64,000 nt of DNA from WRAU01 sp964277385 (GTDB lineage: Bacteria > Pseudomonadota > Alphaproteobacteria > WRAU01 > Hepatincolaceae): contig OZ195520.1 of assembly GCA_964277385.1 (NCBI GenBank), positions 186,001-250,000 of the forward strand, in the 5' to 3' direction. Every line of letters begins with the position of its first letter. Within the stretch, counting starts at the first letter, position 1. Both the position numbers and the translations under genes were made by a program. Positions 18,074 through 25,212 of this stretch are shown here, in pieces. Below the pieces are notes generated by a model. That model was given only the letters and a program-made list of their open reading frames with translations. It was not told where the DNA came from and made no database searches.

Positions 18074-18117
18074 TTGGGACAGTTATAACGGGAAAATTGG
18101 ACAAAAATAACGGGACT
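18074..18117 (+). repeat. Left copy of the ~44-base prophage end repeat
   Basis: The sequence has four GGGA-type blocks (GGGACAG, CGGGA, GGACA, CGGGAC) at regular spacing. It matches the inverted copy at 23918-23961 and a third copy at 31239-31282 (31 of 44 positions against the latter). Just upstream (about 18020-18060) are shorter tandem GGTTTTA motifs. Such spaced repeats are what a Mu-like transposase binds; that role is inferred. Confidence 0.65.
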
Positions 18118-18180
18118 AAAAAACAAGTAAAAAGATAATGTTCTTCTTAAATTAAATGTTAACATAATAAAGGTGATAAA

Positions 18181-18326
18181 ATGAGAGAAAAAGATACAAT
18201 AATAAAAGGACTTAGATGTGTTTATTGTGGTAAGAAATACATGTGATGCCTGAAAAACCTAAACTACCAGTTATAATAGACGTTAAGTGTATAAAATGTA
18301 AAAAGTTTATAACTATTAAATCATAA
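18181..18326 (+). pseudogene. Com-like zinc-finger gene, split by a frame change
   Basis: An ATG at 18181 starts MREKDTIIKGLRCVYCGKKY and stops at 18244-18246. An ATG overlapping that stop (18246) continues in another frame with MPEKPKLPVIIDVKCIKC and ends KKFITIKS at 18326. Joined, the two give the CxxC...CxxC layout of Mu Com, a small zinc protein that activates mom translation. Either a frameshift split one gene or two tiny coupled frames exist. It is followed at once by a terminator and lies near the left end of the prophage. Confidence 0.5.
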
Positions 18327-18331
18327 ACCTT

Positions 18332-18364
18332 AAGCACCTAGTTATAGTAATTAGGTGCTTTGTT
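18332..18364 (+). terminator. Terminator after the Com-like gene
   Basis: AAGCACCTA (18332-18340) and TAGGTGCTT (18352-18360) form a nine-base stem with an 11-base loop and a short T-rich tail. It separates the Com-like frame from the convergent repressor remnant and could serve both strands. Confidence 0.7.
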
Positions 18365-18756
18365 TAATCGTCATCATCGTCATCAGAAGCATAAAACTTA
18401 ATGTTTTTAAATATCTCTTTCTGCTGTTCTAGGAAGTCTTCCAGTGTTAGATTAGGATTCGTAGCCTTATATCTATTATAAGTTAGGAATATAGTAACAA
18501 GGAACGAATCATTAGATTCTATTTTATTAGCTTTAGCCCAATCATGAGTATAAGCAAAGGTTTTAGCAAAATCATGATGATCAAAATCTCCTTCCCAGTT
18601 TTTACCTAATATTAGCCAGTCTAGTGAGATGTTAAGAGCCTCTGCTATTTGTTTTAAGGTTATAATACTAGATAAACCCTCACCTCTTAAATATCTGCTA
18701 ATAGTTGATTGACTTATAGAAGTTTTCTTTGAGAAATTATTCGGATTCTCAAATTT
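18364..18756 (-). pseudogene. 5'-truncated phage repressor with HTH domain (Mu c-like position)
   Basis: The minus-strand frame gives about 130 codons: FSKKTSISQSTISRYLRGEG (helix-turn-helix), then ITLKQIAEALNISLDWLILG, then a C-terminal region ending in a run of six Asp after YAS. The frame is closed by a stop at 18757-18759 with no start codon before it, so roughly the first dozen residues are missing. The break coincides with the 5' break of the portal gene on the other strand. A leftward repressor next to the left end is the Mu arrangement. Confidence 0.75.
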
Positions 18757-18760
18757 TTAA

Positions 18761-19930
18761 ATATTATTTGAGCTATTAGATGGTTTAGGTAAAGGATTTT
18801 CTGTAGTTGAGATAAACTACAAAGAGCATAAAGGTAAGGTATTACCAAAGGAATATATTAAACATCCTGCTGAATGGTTTACATATGATACAGAAAACAG
18901 AGAAGTAGTTTTATTAGAAGATACAGATAAAACTTCAAAACTTGACCCACTTAAAACTATCGTACATATACCAACTTTAAAATCTGGTCTACCAATGCGT
19001 GGTGCGTTAGCTTTTGCTGCCTGCTCTATTTTTATTTTAAAAAACTATGGAATTAAAGATTGGGCGGCTATTTTAGAAGTATTTGGAATGCCTATACGAG
19101 TTGGTAAATATGGAGAGATGGCAACTGATGATGATATAAAAGAGCTAGCTGATGCAGTAGCTGGAATAGGTACAGATGCAGCAGCAGTTATAAGTAGTGA
19201 TATGACAATTGAGTTTCAAAATGGTCTTGTAAATGGTAACACACAATTGTTTCAGAATTATGTAGCCTATTTAGATGCACAGCTAAGTAAGATTGTGTTA
19301 GGACAAACTATGACAACAGATGATGGAGGTAGTTATAGCCAAGCAAATGTTCATGAAAATACACAAGATTATATTAGGAGATCGGATTGTTTAGATTTAG
19401 CAGAAACAATCAATAAGAGTCTTATAATCCCGTTAATAGATTATAACTTTGGCGAACAAGAAGATTATCCTCAGCTATTCTTTAACTTTGAGAAAGAAGA
19501 AGATAAAGAACAGCTTGTAAGAATGGTTACAGCATTAAATCCATTGGTAAAAGGAGAGATTTCAAAAAGTAATATACTTGAAAGGCTGGGCTTAGAAAAA
19601 CCAACAGGAGAAGATGATTGGTTAGATATAAGTTCGCCAATGCAGTTTGGTGGTAATGAATTTGCACATAATAAAGCTAAAAATGTTGTGTTAAATGCTG
19701 AAGGTGATGCAATAGATAAGCAGGTAGATAGTGAGCTTGATAATAGTAATTCAATAATAAAACCAATGATAGATGATATAGAAAAGCTATTAAATGATAG
19801 TGAGAGCGTGGAGGATGCAATAGGGAAAATAGAAAAAGCAAGTTTAGATACAAGTAAACTAGAGAAAAGTTTGTTTAAATCAAGCATACAAGAAAGAGAG
19901 AAACTTAAACCAAATAGTAAGAAGAAATAA
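18761..19930 (+). pseudogene. 5'-truncated Mu gp29-like portal protein (DUF935)
   Basis: The frame is open from 18761, well before the first usable ATG at 18995, and already reads portal sequence: LLDGLGKGFSVVEINY and, further on, GLPMRGALAFAACSIFILKN followed by DWAAILEVFGMPIRVGKYGE. These are hallmark blocks of the DUF935 family (Mu gp29), through which DNA enters the head. About 390 codons remain against 512 in Mu, so the N-terminal quarter is gone. A TTG/ATG start inside could still give a 311-residue protein. The deletion joins it head to head with the truncated repressor. Confidence 0.85.
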
Positions 19931-19931
19931 A

Positions 19932-19970
19932 TTGCAATACTTGTAAATATGTAATATACTTGTATTACAA
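19932..19970 (+). promoter_or_regulatory. Promoter with operator-like repeats for the relBE-type pair
   Basis: TTGCAA (19932-19937) and TATACT (19955-19960) are 17 bases apart, a good sigma70-type promoter. ATACTTGTA occurs twice, 19 bases apart (19937-19945 and 19956-19964), and TTGTATTACAA (19960-19970) is a perfect palindrome. Repeats over the promoter are expected for autorepression by a ribbon-helix-helix antitoxin. Confidence 0.65.
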
Positions 19971-19990
19971 ATAAAATTATGGAGTTAGTT

Positions 19991-20209
19991 ATGAAAAGTA
20001 TGGCAATTAGAATTGAAGATAGTCAAGCTGAAAGGCTAGAAAATCTTGCAAAAACAACAGGTAGAAGTAAAAGCTTTTATATTAAAAAAGCTATAGAAGA
20101 ATTTTTAGAAGAGAAAGAAGACTATTTATTAGGCTTAGCTGTATTAGAAAATCAAGAAGAAGAGTATTCTTTAAGTGATGTAAAAGCAATATTAAAAGAA
20201 GATAAATAA
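19991..20209 (+). CDS. Ribbon-helix-helix antitoxin (RelB/DinJ-like)
   Basis: A 72-residue protein with the ribbon-helix-helix fold: MAIRIEDSQAERLENLAKTT (strand and first helix) and GRSKSFYIKKAIEEFLEE (second helix), followed by an acidic tail that would wrap the toxin. The frame extends four codons upstream, but the ATG at 19991 has GGAG at the right distance. The stop overlaps the toxin start (TAATG). It is predicted to neutralise the RelE-type toxin and repress its own promoter. It lies between two phage head genes, where Mu has no such genes. Confidence 0.85.
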   Translation: MKSMAIRIEDSQAERLENLAKTTGRSKSFYIKKAIEEFLEEKEDYLLGLAVLENQEEEYSLSDVKAILKEDK

Positions 20210-20472
20210 TGCAAGTAAAACTTAGGAAATCTGCAGTTAAAGACTTAAAAAGTATAGATAAAAAGTGGGCTTCTAAGATAGTCCAATTTTTAGAAGATAT
20301 CCGAGAAAGTGATGTCTTAGGAGCCAAAAAATTAAAAGGTTTAAACAAAGACTTATACAGAATACGTGTGGGAGATTATCGCATAATATTTGATAGTGAA
20401 ACTTCTACTAGTATTAGTGTTTTAAGAATACTGCATAGACAATCTGCGTACAATCAAATTAACAAATTATAG
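20209..20472 (+). CDS. RelE/ParE-superfamily toxin
   Basis: An 87-residue basic protein: KDLKSIDKKWASKIVQFLED at the N-terminus, LKGLNKDLYRIRVGDYRIIF in the core and ILHRQSAYN at the C-terminus. This is the RelE pattern of a ribosome-dependent mRNA interferase, including the Arg residues of YRIRVGDYRI and the His-Arg near the end. ParE (gyrase poison) has the same fold, but the core matches RelE better. It overlaps the antitoxin by one base and ends just before the gp30-like gene. All expected residues seem intact, so it is probably functional. Confidence 0.85.
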   Translation: MQVKLRKSAVKDLKSIDKKWASKIVQFLEDIRESDVLGAKKLKGLNKDLYRIRVGDYRIIFDSETSTSISVLRILHRQSAYNQINKL

Positions 20473-20475
20473 AAG

Positions 20476-21609
20476 ATGCCTTCAACTCATTTAGATAATA
20501 AAGTAAATAAAGCTAGCTACCACTGGACGGATGTTTTACACAATGAACATGCAGCAGTATTTACTATTGCCAAGTCTACAGAAGCAGACATATTAAATGA
20601 TGTTAAAGCCTCCTTGCAAGATGCATTAAAGAATGGAAAAACTCTTAAGCAATTTCAAAAAGAATTAAATCCTGTTTTAGTAGAAAAAGGTTGGTGGGGT
20701 GGTAAAACTGCGATTAATCCTAAAACAGGAGAGAAAGAACTTGTAAAACTGGGAAGTCCTAGAAGATTAGAGACAATATACGAGGCAAATAAAAGAAGTA
20801 GTAGAGCAGCAGCACTTTGGGATAGGGCACAAGAAACAAAAGAAGTATTACCTTATTTTTTATATAAATTAGGACTATCTAAAAACCACAGAGCTGATCA
20901 TAAAGAGTGGAAAGATTTAATATTACCAATAGATCACCCATTTTGGGATTATGCATATCCACCGAACGGATGGGGTTGTAAATGTTATGTTATGCAAATT
21001 AGTGAAGAGGAATGTAAGAGAAGAGGAGGAGTAAGTAAAGCTCCAAGTATTAAGTTTGATAGTAAAAGTTCAGGAGGTAGAAACATAAAATACATGAAAG
21101 GGGTAGATCCAACTTGGTATTCTAATAGTGGTAAATTTAGAAACAAGACCTTATCTGATAGCTTAGAGAAAAAGTTACTAGAAAGCACACCTACTATGGC
21201 AGAAAGTCAAATACAAAACATGGTACAAAGTAGCTTCTTTACAAGTTTTTTTAATAAAGCAAACAAGGTACAAGATGAGATAAAACCGATAAAAAATAGA
21301 CAATATAACTATGTACCTGTTGCCTATGTAAATAGTGGAATTACCAATAAACCAAGAGTATTAAAGTTGAGTGAGGAAACTCTAGCTACTAAAAAGAAAT
21401 CTCATGTAGACCTTTTACCAAGTGATTATGCATTAATTCAAGATATTATAAGTACGGGTCATTATAATGAAGCAAAGCAAGTATATGTAAAGCAAATAGG
21501 AAAATATTATTATTTAGTATCTGCTAAAATTACCAAAAATGATGAACTTATGATGAATAGTTTTTATAAGATACATAAATCACAATTTGATAATTTAAAA
21601 AACAAGTAG
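20476..21609 (+). CDS. Phage head morphogenesis protein (Mu gp30/F-like) with C-terminal PBECR-type nuclease domain
   Basis: The N-terminal ~250 residues are the Mu F family of minor head proteins: TDVLHNEHAAVFTIAKSTEA, then RLETIYEANKRSSRAAALWD, then WDYAYPPNGWGCKCYV with the conserved Cys pair. The last ~105 residues (from about 272: YVPVAYVNSG ... KPRVLKLSEETL ... LLPSDYALIQDIISTG ... YYYLVSAKI) resemble the barnase-EndoU-ColicinE5/D-RelE-like (PBECR) nuclease domains often fused to such proteins. At 377 residues it is slightly short of Mu gp30 (about 425), and a stop four bases before the ATG limits the start. It may have lost a short N-terminal part when the toxin-antitoxin pair was inserted. 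Confidence 0.8.
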   Translation: MPSTHLDNKVNKASYHWTDVLHNEHAAVFTIAKSTEADILNDVKASLQDALKNGKTLKQFQKELNPVLVEKGWWGGKTAINPKTGEKELVKLGSPRRLETIYEANKRSSRAAALWDRAQETKEVLPYFLYKLGLSKNHRADHKEWKDLILPIDHPFWDYAYPPNGWGCKCYVMQISEEECKRRGGVSKAPSIKFDSKSSGGRNIKYMKGVDPTWYSNSGKFRNKTLSDSLEKKLLESTPTMAESQIQNMVQSSFFTSFFNKANKVQDEIKPIKNRQYNYVPVAYVNSGITNKPRVLKLSEETLATKKKSHVDLLPSDYALIQDIISTGHYNEAKQVYVKQIGKYYYLVSAKITKNDELMMNSFYKIHKSQFDNLKNK

Positions 21610-22156
21610 TGGACGCTCGCACTTCTCGTCGCTACGCTCGGAATGTTTCTTTCAACAAACTCGGTAGGTTCCACTTTGCTCGCTTACTTATAGTATTACT
21701 ACTAATTAGAATATAGTATTGTTAGTAAAAATATTCAAGTTAAATAACTATTATTAGCATTAGTATTTATTTAAAATTCTTAACTTAATTACGGAATTAC
21801 TATGTAAATTACAATGTGTTTTACTGTAAATAATCTATGAATTCACGATTTGATTTCACAAAATAATCTTATGAAATCACAACCACAATTCACGTGAAAT
21901 CACAAAAATATCTCTTATGAATTCACATGAATTGTGTATATGAATTCCTGCATGAATTCATAATAATAATTTTAATTTTTTTATAAAAAATATCTAAAAT
22001 TCAATTCACTTTGTTCATTGCTTTGAGTTTGCAAACTAAAGTTTGTAATAAAAATTATGCAAAGTCCGGTATCACTTGCATACATGGTTTTGAATGGAAA
22101 ACTAAGTTAGATTATACCCATAATTAAAAAATAATGTATGGGTAAATTACTAAAAC
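21610..22156. other. 547-base prophage spacer with a GC-richer patch and repeats
   Basis: No gene is supported. The first 80 bases (21611-21690) are much richer in G and C than anything nearby, with GAGCG/CGCTC-type motifs (GCTCGC, CGTCGCTACGCTCGG). The rest is A/T-rich and contains the TGAATTCA repeat cluster listed separately. The I-type gene begins at 22157 without a strong ribosome-binding site. Confidence 0.5.
21838..21962. repeat. Cluster of TGAATTCA / TGAAATCAC motifs
   Basis: ATGAATTCAC, TGATTTCACA, ATGAAATCACAA, AATTCACGTGAAATCAC, ATGAATTCACATGAATTGTG and ATGAATTCCTGCATGAATTCAT follow one another within 125 bases. Many are palindromic, and four contain GAATTC. This looks like a multi-site protein-binding region or a relic of an iterated phage control site. 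Confidence 0.5.
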
Positions 22157-23353
22157 ATGAATTTAATATTACATCAAATTAAATCATCAAAGCTGAACTT
22201 TTTAGAAGGTAATTCTGGGGAATATACACCGCCTGCACAAATAGTGCTTTTACCAAAAAGTCCTATCGTTGGTCGTGATGGTAGAACCTTTCATTATAAT
22301 ACTCAAGAAGTTCTAGATAGTTTTATAGAAAATCAAGCAAAGTTACCAATAGATATAGAACATGCAACAGAAATCAATGCACCTAAAGGAATATATAGTC
22401 CAGCTTTAGGGTGGGTGGTGTCTCTTCAAGCAGGATTAGATGGAGAGATTATAGCTAATATAGAATGGAATAGTGTATATGAATTAAATAATAAGTCTAT
22501 AAAGTATTATTCTCCAGCGTTTGAAGTTGACGAAGATAACAAGATTATTAGATTAACATCTGTAGGTTTAACTAATCGTCCTAATTTTAAAGTTCCAGAA
22601 CTAAACAGTAGACAAACAAATTCAATTAATAGCATTAATAAAGGAGGCAATAAATTGAAAAAGAGATTAACAAGAGTTATGAATTCAAAAAAAGCGAGAA
22701 ATGAGGAAGAAATTACAGAAGATCAATTAATAGAGGAGGCAAAGGAGGTTTTAGATTTACCTGAAGATGCAAGCCTAGATCAAGTAATTGAAGAAATAGC
22801 AACAATAGTAGATGAGAACGAAGAGCTAAAAAAAGATGAAGAAGTTAGTACTTCTACAAATGCAGAAGTAGATATACCAGCAAGTATTTTATCAGCACTA
22901 GGTTTAGCAGAGGGAAGTAGTTTAGCAGATGTAATTGAGGTTATTAAAAACTTAAAAGGTGGCGATGAAGGGGGTAGCGAAAAAAATAGTAAAACCACAA
23001 GAGCAATGCAAGCCCAAATTAGAAATTTAACTAATATTATTAATAATAATGCAGCTAAGGAATTAAAAGAAAAAAGAGAAAGAGTATTAAACTCAGCCAT
23101 AAATAATGGGAAAGTATCTCCAGCGACAAGAAAAGCTTTAGAAATATCTTTAAATTCAGTTGAAGCGGTGGAAGTTTTTGAAGTAGAAATGGAAAATGCA
23201 CCATCAGTATTTGCTAAGAGTATTACAAAACCAAAAGGTTATAGCGGAGATAGTATTGCATTAAATAGCGAACAGAAAGAATGTTGTAAGAAAAAAGGTA
23301 TAAAAGAAAAAGATTATATCACACTACAAAATAGAACATTTAATAGGGAGTAA
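22157..23353 (+). CDS. Mu gpI-like prohead protease with C-terminal scaffold
   Basis: A 398-residue protein. Residues ~1-155 match the Mu I family: QIVLLPKSPIVGRDGRTFHY, then LPIDIEHATEINAPKG with the conserved His-Glu area, then SIKYYSPAFEVDEDNKII and LTSVGLTNRPNF. From ~166 on it is highly charged and helical, as expected for scaffold (a run around EVLDLPEDASLDQVIEEIAT and a second related one, GLAEGSSLADVIEVIKNLKG). In Mu the protease cleaves itself and the scaffold during head assembly. It appears intact though the capsid genes it would serve are gone. Confidence 0.85.
   Translation: MNLILHQIKSSKLNFLEGNSGEYTPPAQIVLLPKSPIVGRDGRTFHYNTQEVLDSFIENQAKLPIDIEHATEINAPKGIYSPALGWVVSLQAGLDGEIIANIEWNSVYELNNKSIKYYSPAFEVDEDNKIIRLTSVGLTNRPNFKVPELNSRQTNSINSINKGGNKLKKRLTRVMNSKKARNEEEITEDQLIEEAKEVLDLPEDASLDQVIEEIATIVDENEELKKDEEVSTSTNAEVDIPASILSALGLAEGSSLADVIEVIKNLKGGDEGGSEKNSKTTRAMQAQIRNLTNIINNNAAKELKEKRERVLNSAINNGKVSPATRKALEISLNSVEAVEVFEVEMENAPSVFAKSITKPKGYSGDSIALNSEQKECCKKKGIKEKDYITLQNRTFNRE
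22655..23353 (+). CDS. Nested scaffold protein (Mu Z-like) from an internal start
   Basis: Within the protease gene, in the same frame, a perfect AAGGAGG (22641-22647) stands seven bases before a TTG at 22655. Translation there would give a 232-residue protein beginning MKKRLTRVMNSKKARNEEE that consists only of the charged C-terminal scaffold. Mu makes its scaffold Z in exactly this way from inside gene I. The Shine-Dalgarno is stronger than that of the outer gene. Confidence 0.65.
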   Translation: MKKRLTRVMNSKKARNEEEITEDQLIEEAKEVLDLPEDASLDQVIEEIATIVDENEELKKDEEVSTSTNAEVDIPASILSALGLAEGSSLADVIEVIKNLKGGDEGGSEKNSKTTRAMQAQIRNLTNIINNNAAKELKEKRERVLNSAINNGKVSPATRKALEISLNSVEAVEVFEVEMENAPSVFAKSITKPKGYSGDSIALNSEQKECCKKKGIKEKDYITLQNRTFNRE

Positions 23354-23406
23354 TAAGAAAAGATGGCAAAGTATAATTTAACATATCAAATGATGTATCA
23401 CAATAA

Positions 23407-23763
23407 ATAACAAAAGAAAAATCTAAGGTTAATGATGATATCTATAAAATACCTAAATATCGTATACCAAGACATGTTTATCTTTTTAATCAAAAGAAAA
23501 TAACAACACTATGGGGTTGCCGTCCACATAATCATCAAGGCTATAATAAAGAAGAGTTTAATGTTAAGCATCCAACGGTTAAACCAATACAAATAATGGA
23601 AAGACTACTTGAGATGACAACAAGTGAAAATCAAATAGTGCTAGATCCATTTATGGGGTCAGGGACAACAGGAATAGCATGTAATAAGCTTAATAGAAAG
23701 TTTATAGGCTTTGAATTATTAGAAGAATACTATAAAGTATCTCAACATAGATTAGCAAGCTAA
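23407..23763 (+). pseudogene. C-terminal fragment of a DNA adenine methyltransferase
   Basis: An open frame of about 118 codons without a start reads PRHVYLFNQKKITTLWGCRP, then VKHPTVKPIQIMERLLEMTT, then VLDPFMGSGTTGIACNKLNR and KFIGFELLEEYYKVSQHRLA. The DPFMGSGTTG block is the S-adenosylmethionine-binding motif and HPTVKP precedes it in beta-class N6/N4 methylases. The catalytic DPPY block and the N-terminal half are missing. Just upstream, MAKYNLTYQMMYHNK (23363-23410) is the stub of another gene, so a deletion joint lies close to 23407. Confidence 0.75.
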
Positions 23764-23814
23764 AATAAATATAATAGTAAAAAGAGATGATACTAAAAAT
23801 ATTATTTCGCTTAT

Positions 23815-23892
23815 GCTCAATAGCACCAAGCTTGCCACTTCGTGGAGAATAAAATTTTGCGGTGTCATCTCTAAAACTTTAAACTTGACAAA
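23815..23892 (+). repeat. Dispersed intergenic repeat, copy A
   Basis: GCTCAATA (23815-23822) and GCGGTGTCA (23859-23867) flank a spacer with a small hairpin (CCACTTCGTGG), and are followed by TAAAACTTTAAACTTGACAA. The same blocks in the same order occur on the opposite strand at 27866-27921. Function unknown. Confidence 0.55.
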
Positions 23893-23917
23893 CAAAATAA
23901 TCTAAAATTCAAAAATC

Positions 23918-23961
23918 ATTCCCGCTATTTCTGTCTCAAATTCCCGTTTAATCTGTCCCGC
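23918..23961 (-). repeat. Right copy of the ~44-base prophage end repeat (inverted)
   Basis: On the minus strand it reads GCGGGACAGATTAAACGGGA and continues with GAGACAGAAATAGCGGGAAT. It matches the copy at 31239-31282 in 37 of 44 positions and is inverted relative to the left copy at 18074. It therefore most likely marks the right end of the prophage remnant. Confidence 0.65.
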
Positions 23962-24030
23962 TACATTATGTATTAATTTAAGAGTATTTTTGTACTCATA
24001 AATACAATAGCACAATTATGTTGTTGTATT

Positions 24031-24465
24031 TTATTTTTTCCAAGTATTTAAAGTAGGTCTTAATAACTCAAATATTTCTTTAGTTTTAAGAGTATTATTT
24101 AATCTTTTTAAATTAATCACATTTTCATATACAGCTAGGTATTGTTTACCACCAACTTTAACATTAATCTCTTTTGCAAAATTATTAGTCAGCTTTACTA
24201 CTTCATCAAATATATCATAATCTATTGAAGTGCTTGTAATTCCTCCAGGTTCTCCTTTTATTAAGTAATCTATAGTAATACCCATTGCTTCGCATATCTT
24301 ATTTATTTTATATAGGTCAGGCAAAGCTTTTCCATTGCACCAAGTACTTACAACATTAGTTTTTTCATTAAAAAATTCAGCGAATTCTTTCTGTGTTTTA
24401 AAGTGTTTGTCAATATTCTTTTTTAAATTATTAGCAAAATTAGTCACAAATTCTTCTTTATTCAT
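24031..24465 (-). CDS. XRE-type phage repressor (c-like)
   Basis: A 144-residue protein with an N-terminal helix-turn-helix: TQKEFAEFFNEKTNVVSTWC (residues ~24-43) and ALPDLYKINKICEAMGITID. The C-terminal half shows no protease or LexA-like motif. It is divergent from the Ner-like gene at 24611 with a 145-base control region that holds palindromes. That is the early-switch layout of Mu-like phages, with the repressor leftward and ner rightward. It is a different protein from the truncated repressor at 18364, hence from a second phage. It appears intact. Confidence 0.8.
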   Translation of the reverse strand: MNKEEFVTNFANNLKKNIDKHFKTQKEFAEFFNEKTNVVSTWCNGKALPDLYKINKICEAMGITIDYLIKGEPGGITSTSIDYDIFDEVVKLTNNFAKEINVKVGGKQYLAVYENVINLKRLNNTLKTKEIFELLRPTLNTWKK

Positions 24466-24512
24466 TTAAAATCCCTGATTTTTCCATTATCTATTTTTAT
24501 TGAATTTTTAGT

Positions 24513-24556
24513 TTGACGAATCAATAAAATTGATTCAATATTCAATTATAATGAAT
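24513..24556. promoter_or_regulatory. Palindromic operator between c-like and ner-like genes
   Basis: GAATCAAT and ATTGATTC (24518-24536) form a perfect eight-base inverted repeat around AAA. A second repeat, ATTCA/TGAAT (24540-24556), surrounds TATAAT (24547-24552), a likely -10 for the rightward ner-like gene. Overlap of palindromes with the promoter fits repression by the c-like or Ner-like protein. Confidence 0.55.
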
Positions 24557-24610
24557 AAATAATATTTTATTTATAAGTACAAAGATAGCATAAGTAAGGA
24601 TTTTTTAATA

Positions 24611-24862
24611 ATGAAAATACACGAGATTAAATATCTTCTTGGTAAGAAAGGTCTTAAATTTGTAGATATAGATAAACAATTTGGATTAAGAGAAGGTAGC
24701 ATTTGTTTAGCAATTGCAAAGCCTCATAAAGCAGGAGAAAAAGCTTTATCTGAAGCTATAGGAATACCAGTACATGAGTTATTCCCAGAAAGATACGATA
24801 GCAAAGGTGTGAGATATGAACCTCAACCAAGAGGTAATTACTTAAAAGGACTAGAAATATAA
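24611..24862 (+). CDS. Ner/Nlp-like phage transcriptional regulator
   Basis: An 83-residue DNA-binding protein of the Mu Ner family: IKYLLGKKGLKFVDIDKQFG (first helices), AIAKPHKAGEKALSEAIGIP (recognition region), then HELFPERYDSKGVR, which is the family's conserved W/FPxRY ending. Ner down-regulates early and repressor promoters in Mu lytic growth. A transposase gene should follow, but nothing phage-like is downstream, so the switch is orphaned. It seems intact and has an AAGGA upstream. Confidence 0.82.
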   Translation: MKIHEIKYLLGKKGLKFVDIDKQFGLREGSICLAIAKPHKAGEKALSEAIGIPVHELFPERYDSKGVRYEPQPRGNYLKGLEI

Positions 24863-25135
24863 TGAAATTCTTACCAAATCTTACCAAATTTTGATGATAA
24901 CACACCTACAAAAACTACTGAAACTATGGAATACCAATTACTTTTTGTTTTATGTTCTAAAAACACAATTTCTTAACTTATCAGTAAATAACTATATCCA
25001 AAAAAATTTTGTTTATTTGTATATAAATACCGATTATTATTATTTTTAATAAACTACCCCACTAAACTAAAGGTATTCATATACATATGATAAGTAAAAC
25101 TCCTAAAGTTATTAAGTAGATACTAATAATATCTT
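24863..25135. other. Non-coding stretch after the ner-like gene
   Basis: About 270 bases with no supported gene. The direct repeat CTTACCAAAT occurs twice in tandem (24870-24889). Nothing else can be assigned. Confidence 0.45.
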
Positions 25136-25201
25136 ATAAAAATGCAATGCTATACCTATTTATTATTAATTTTATTAGCTAAGATTCAATATAGCATTGC
25201 A
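25136..25201 (-). terminator. Terminator of the porin gene
   Basis: TGCAATGCTATA (25143-25154) and TATAGCATTGCA (25190-25201) form a perfect 12-base stem with a 35-base loop. On the minus strand it is followed by TTTTTAT. It lies 11 bases after the porin stop. Confidence 0.75.
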
Positions 25202-25212
25202 CTCAGTCATTA

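Larger units (their letters stand above)
18074..23961. mobile_element. Remnant of a Mu-like (transposable) prophage
   Basis: About 5.9 kb bounded by inverted ~44-base repeats (18074-18117 and 23918-23961). Inside, in Mu-like order, are a leftward repressor at the left end, a gp29-type portal, a gp30/F-type head protein, and an I/Z-type protease-scaffold, plus a Com-like zinc finger, a toxin-antitoxin pair and a methylase fragment. Transposase A/B, lysis and terminase genes are missing between repressor and portal, and the major head and all tail genes are missing after I/Z. It cannot transpose or form virions. The exact termini are inferred from the repeats only. Confidence 0.75.

Noticed and set aside
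17904..18104. 66-residue minus-strand frame over the left prophage end
   Set aside because: It covers the GGGA/GGTTTTA repeats and has no family resemblance; an effect of repeat composition.
23918..24465. Reading the right-end repeat as the left end of the second Mu-like phage
   Set aside because: Its orientation is opposite to that of the left end at 18074, so it fits the right end of the first element better; not fully excluded.
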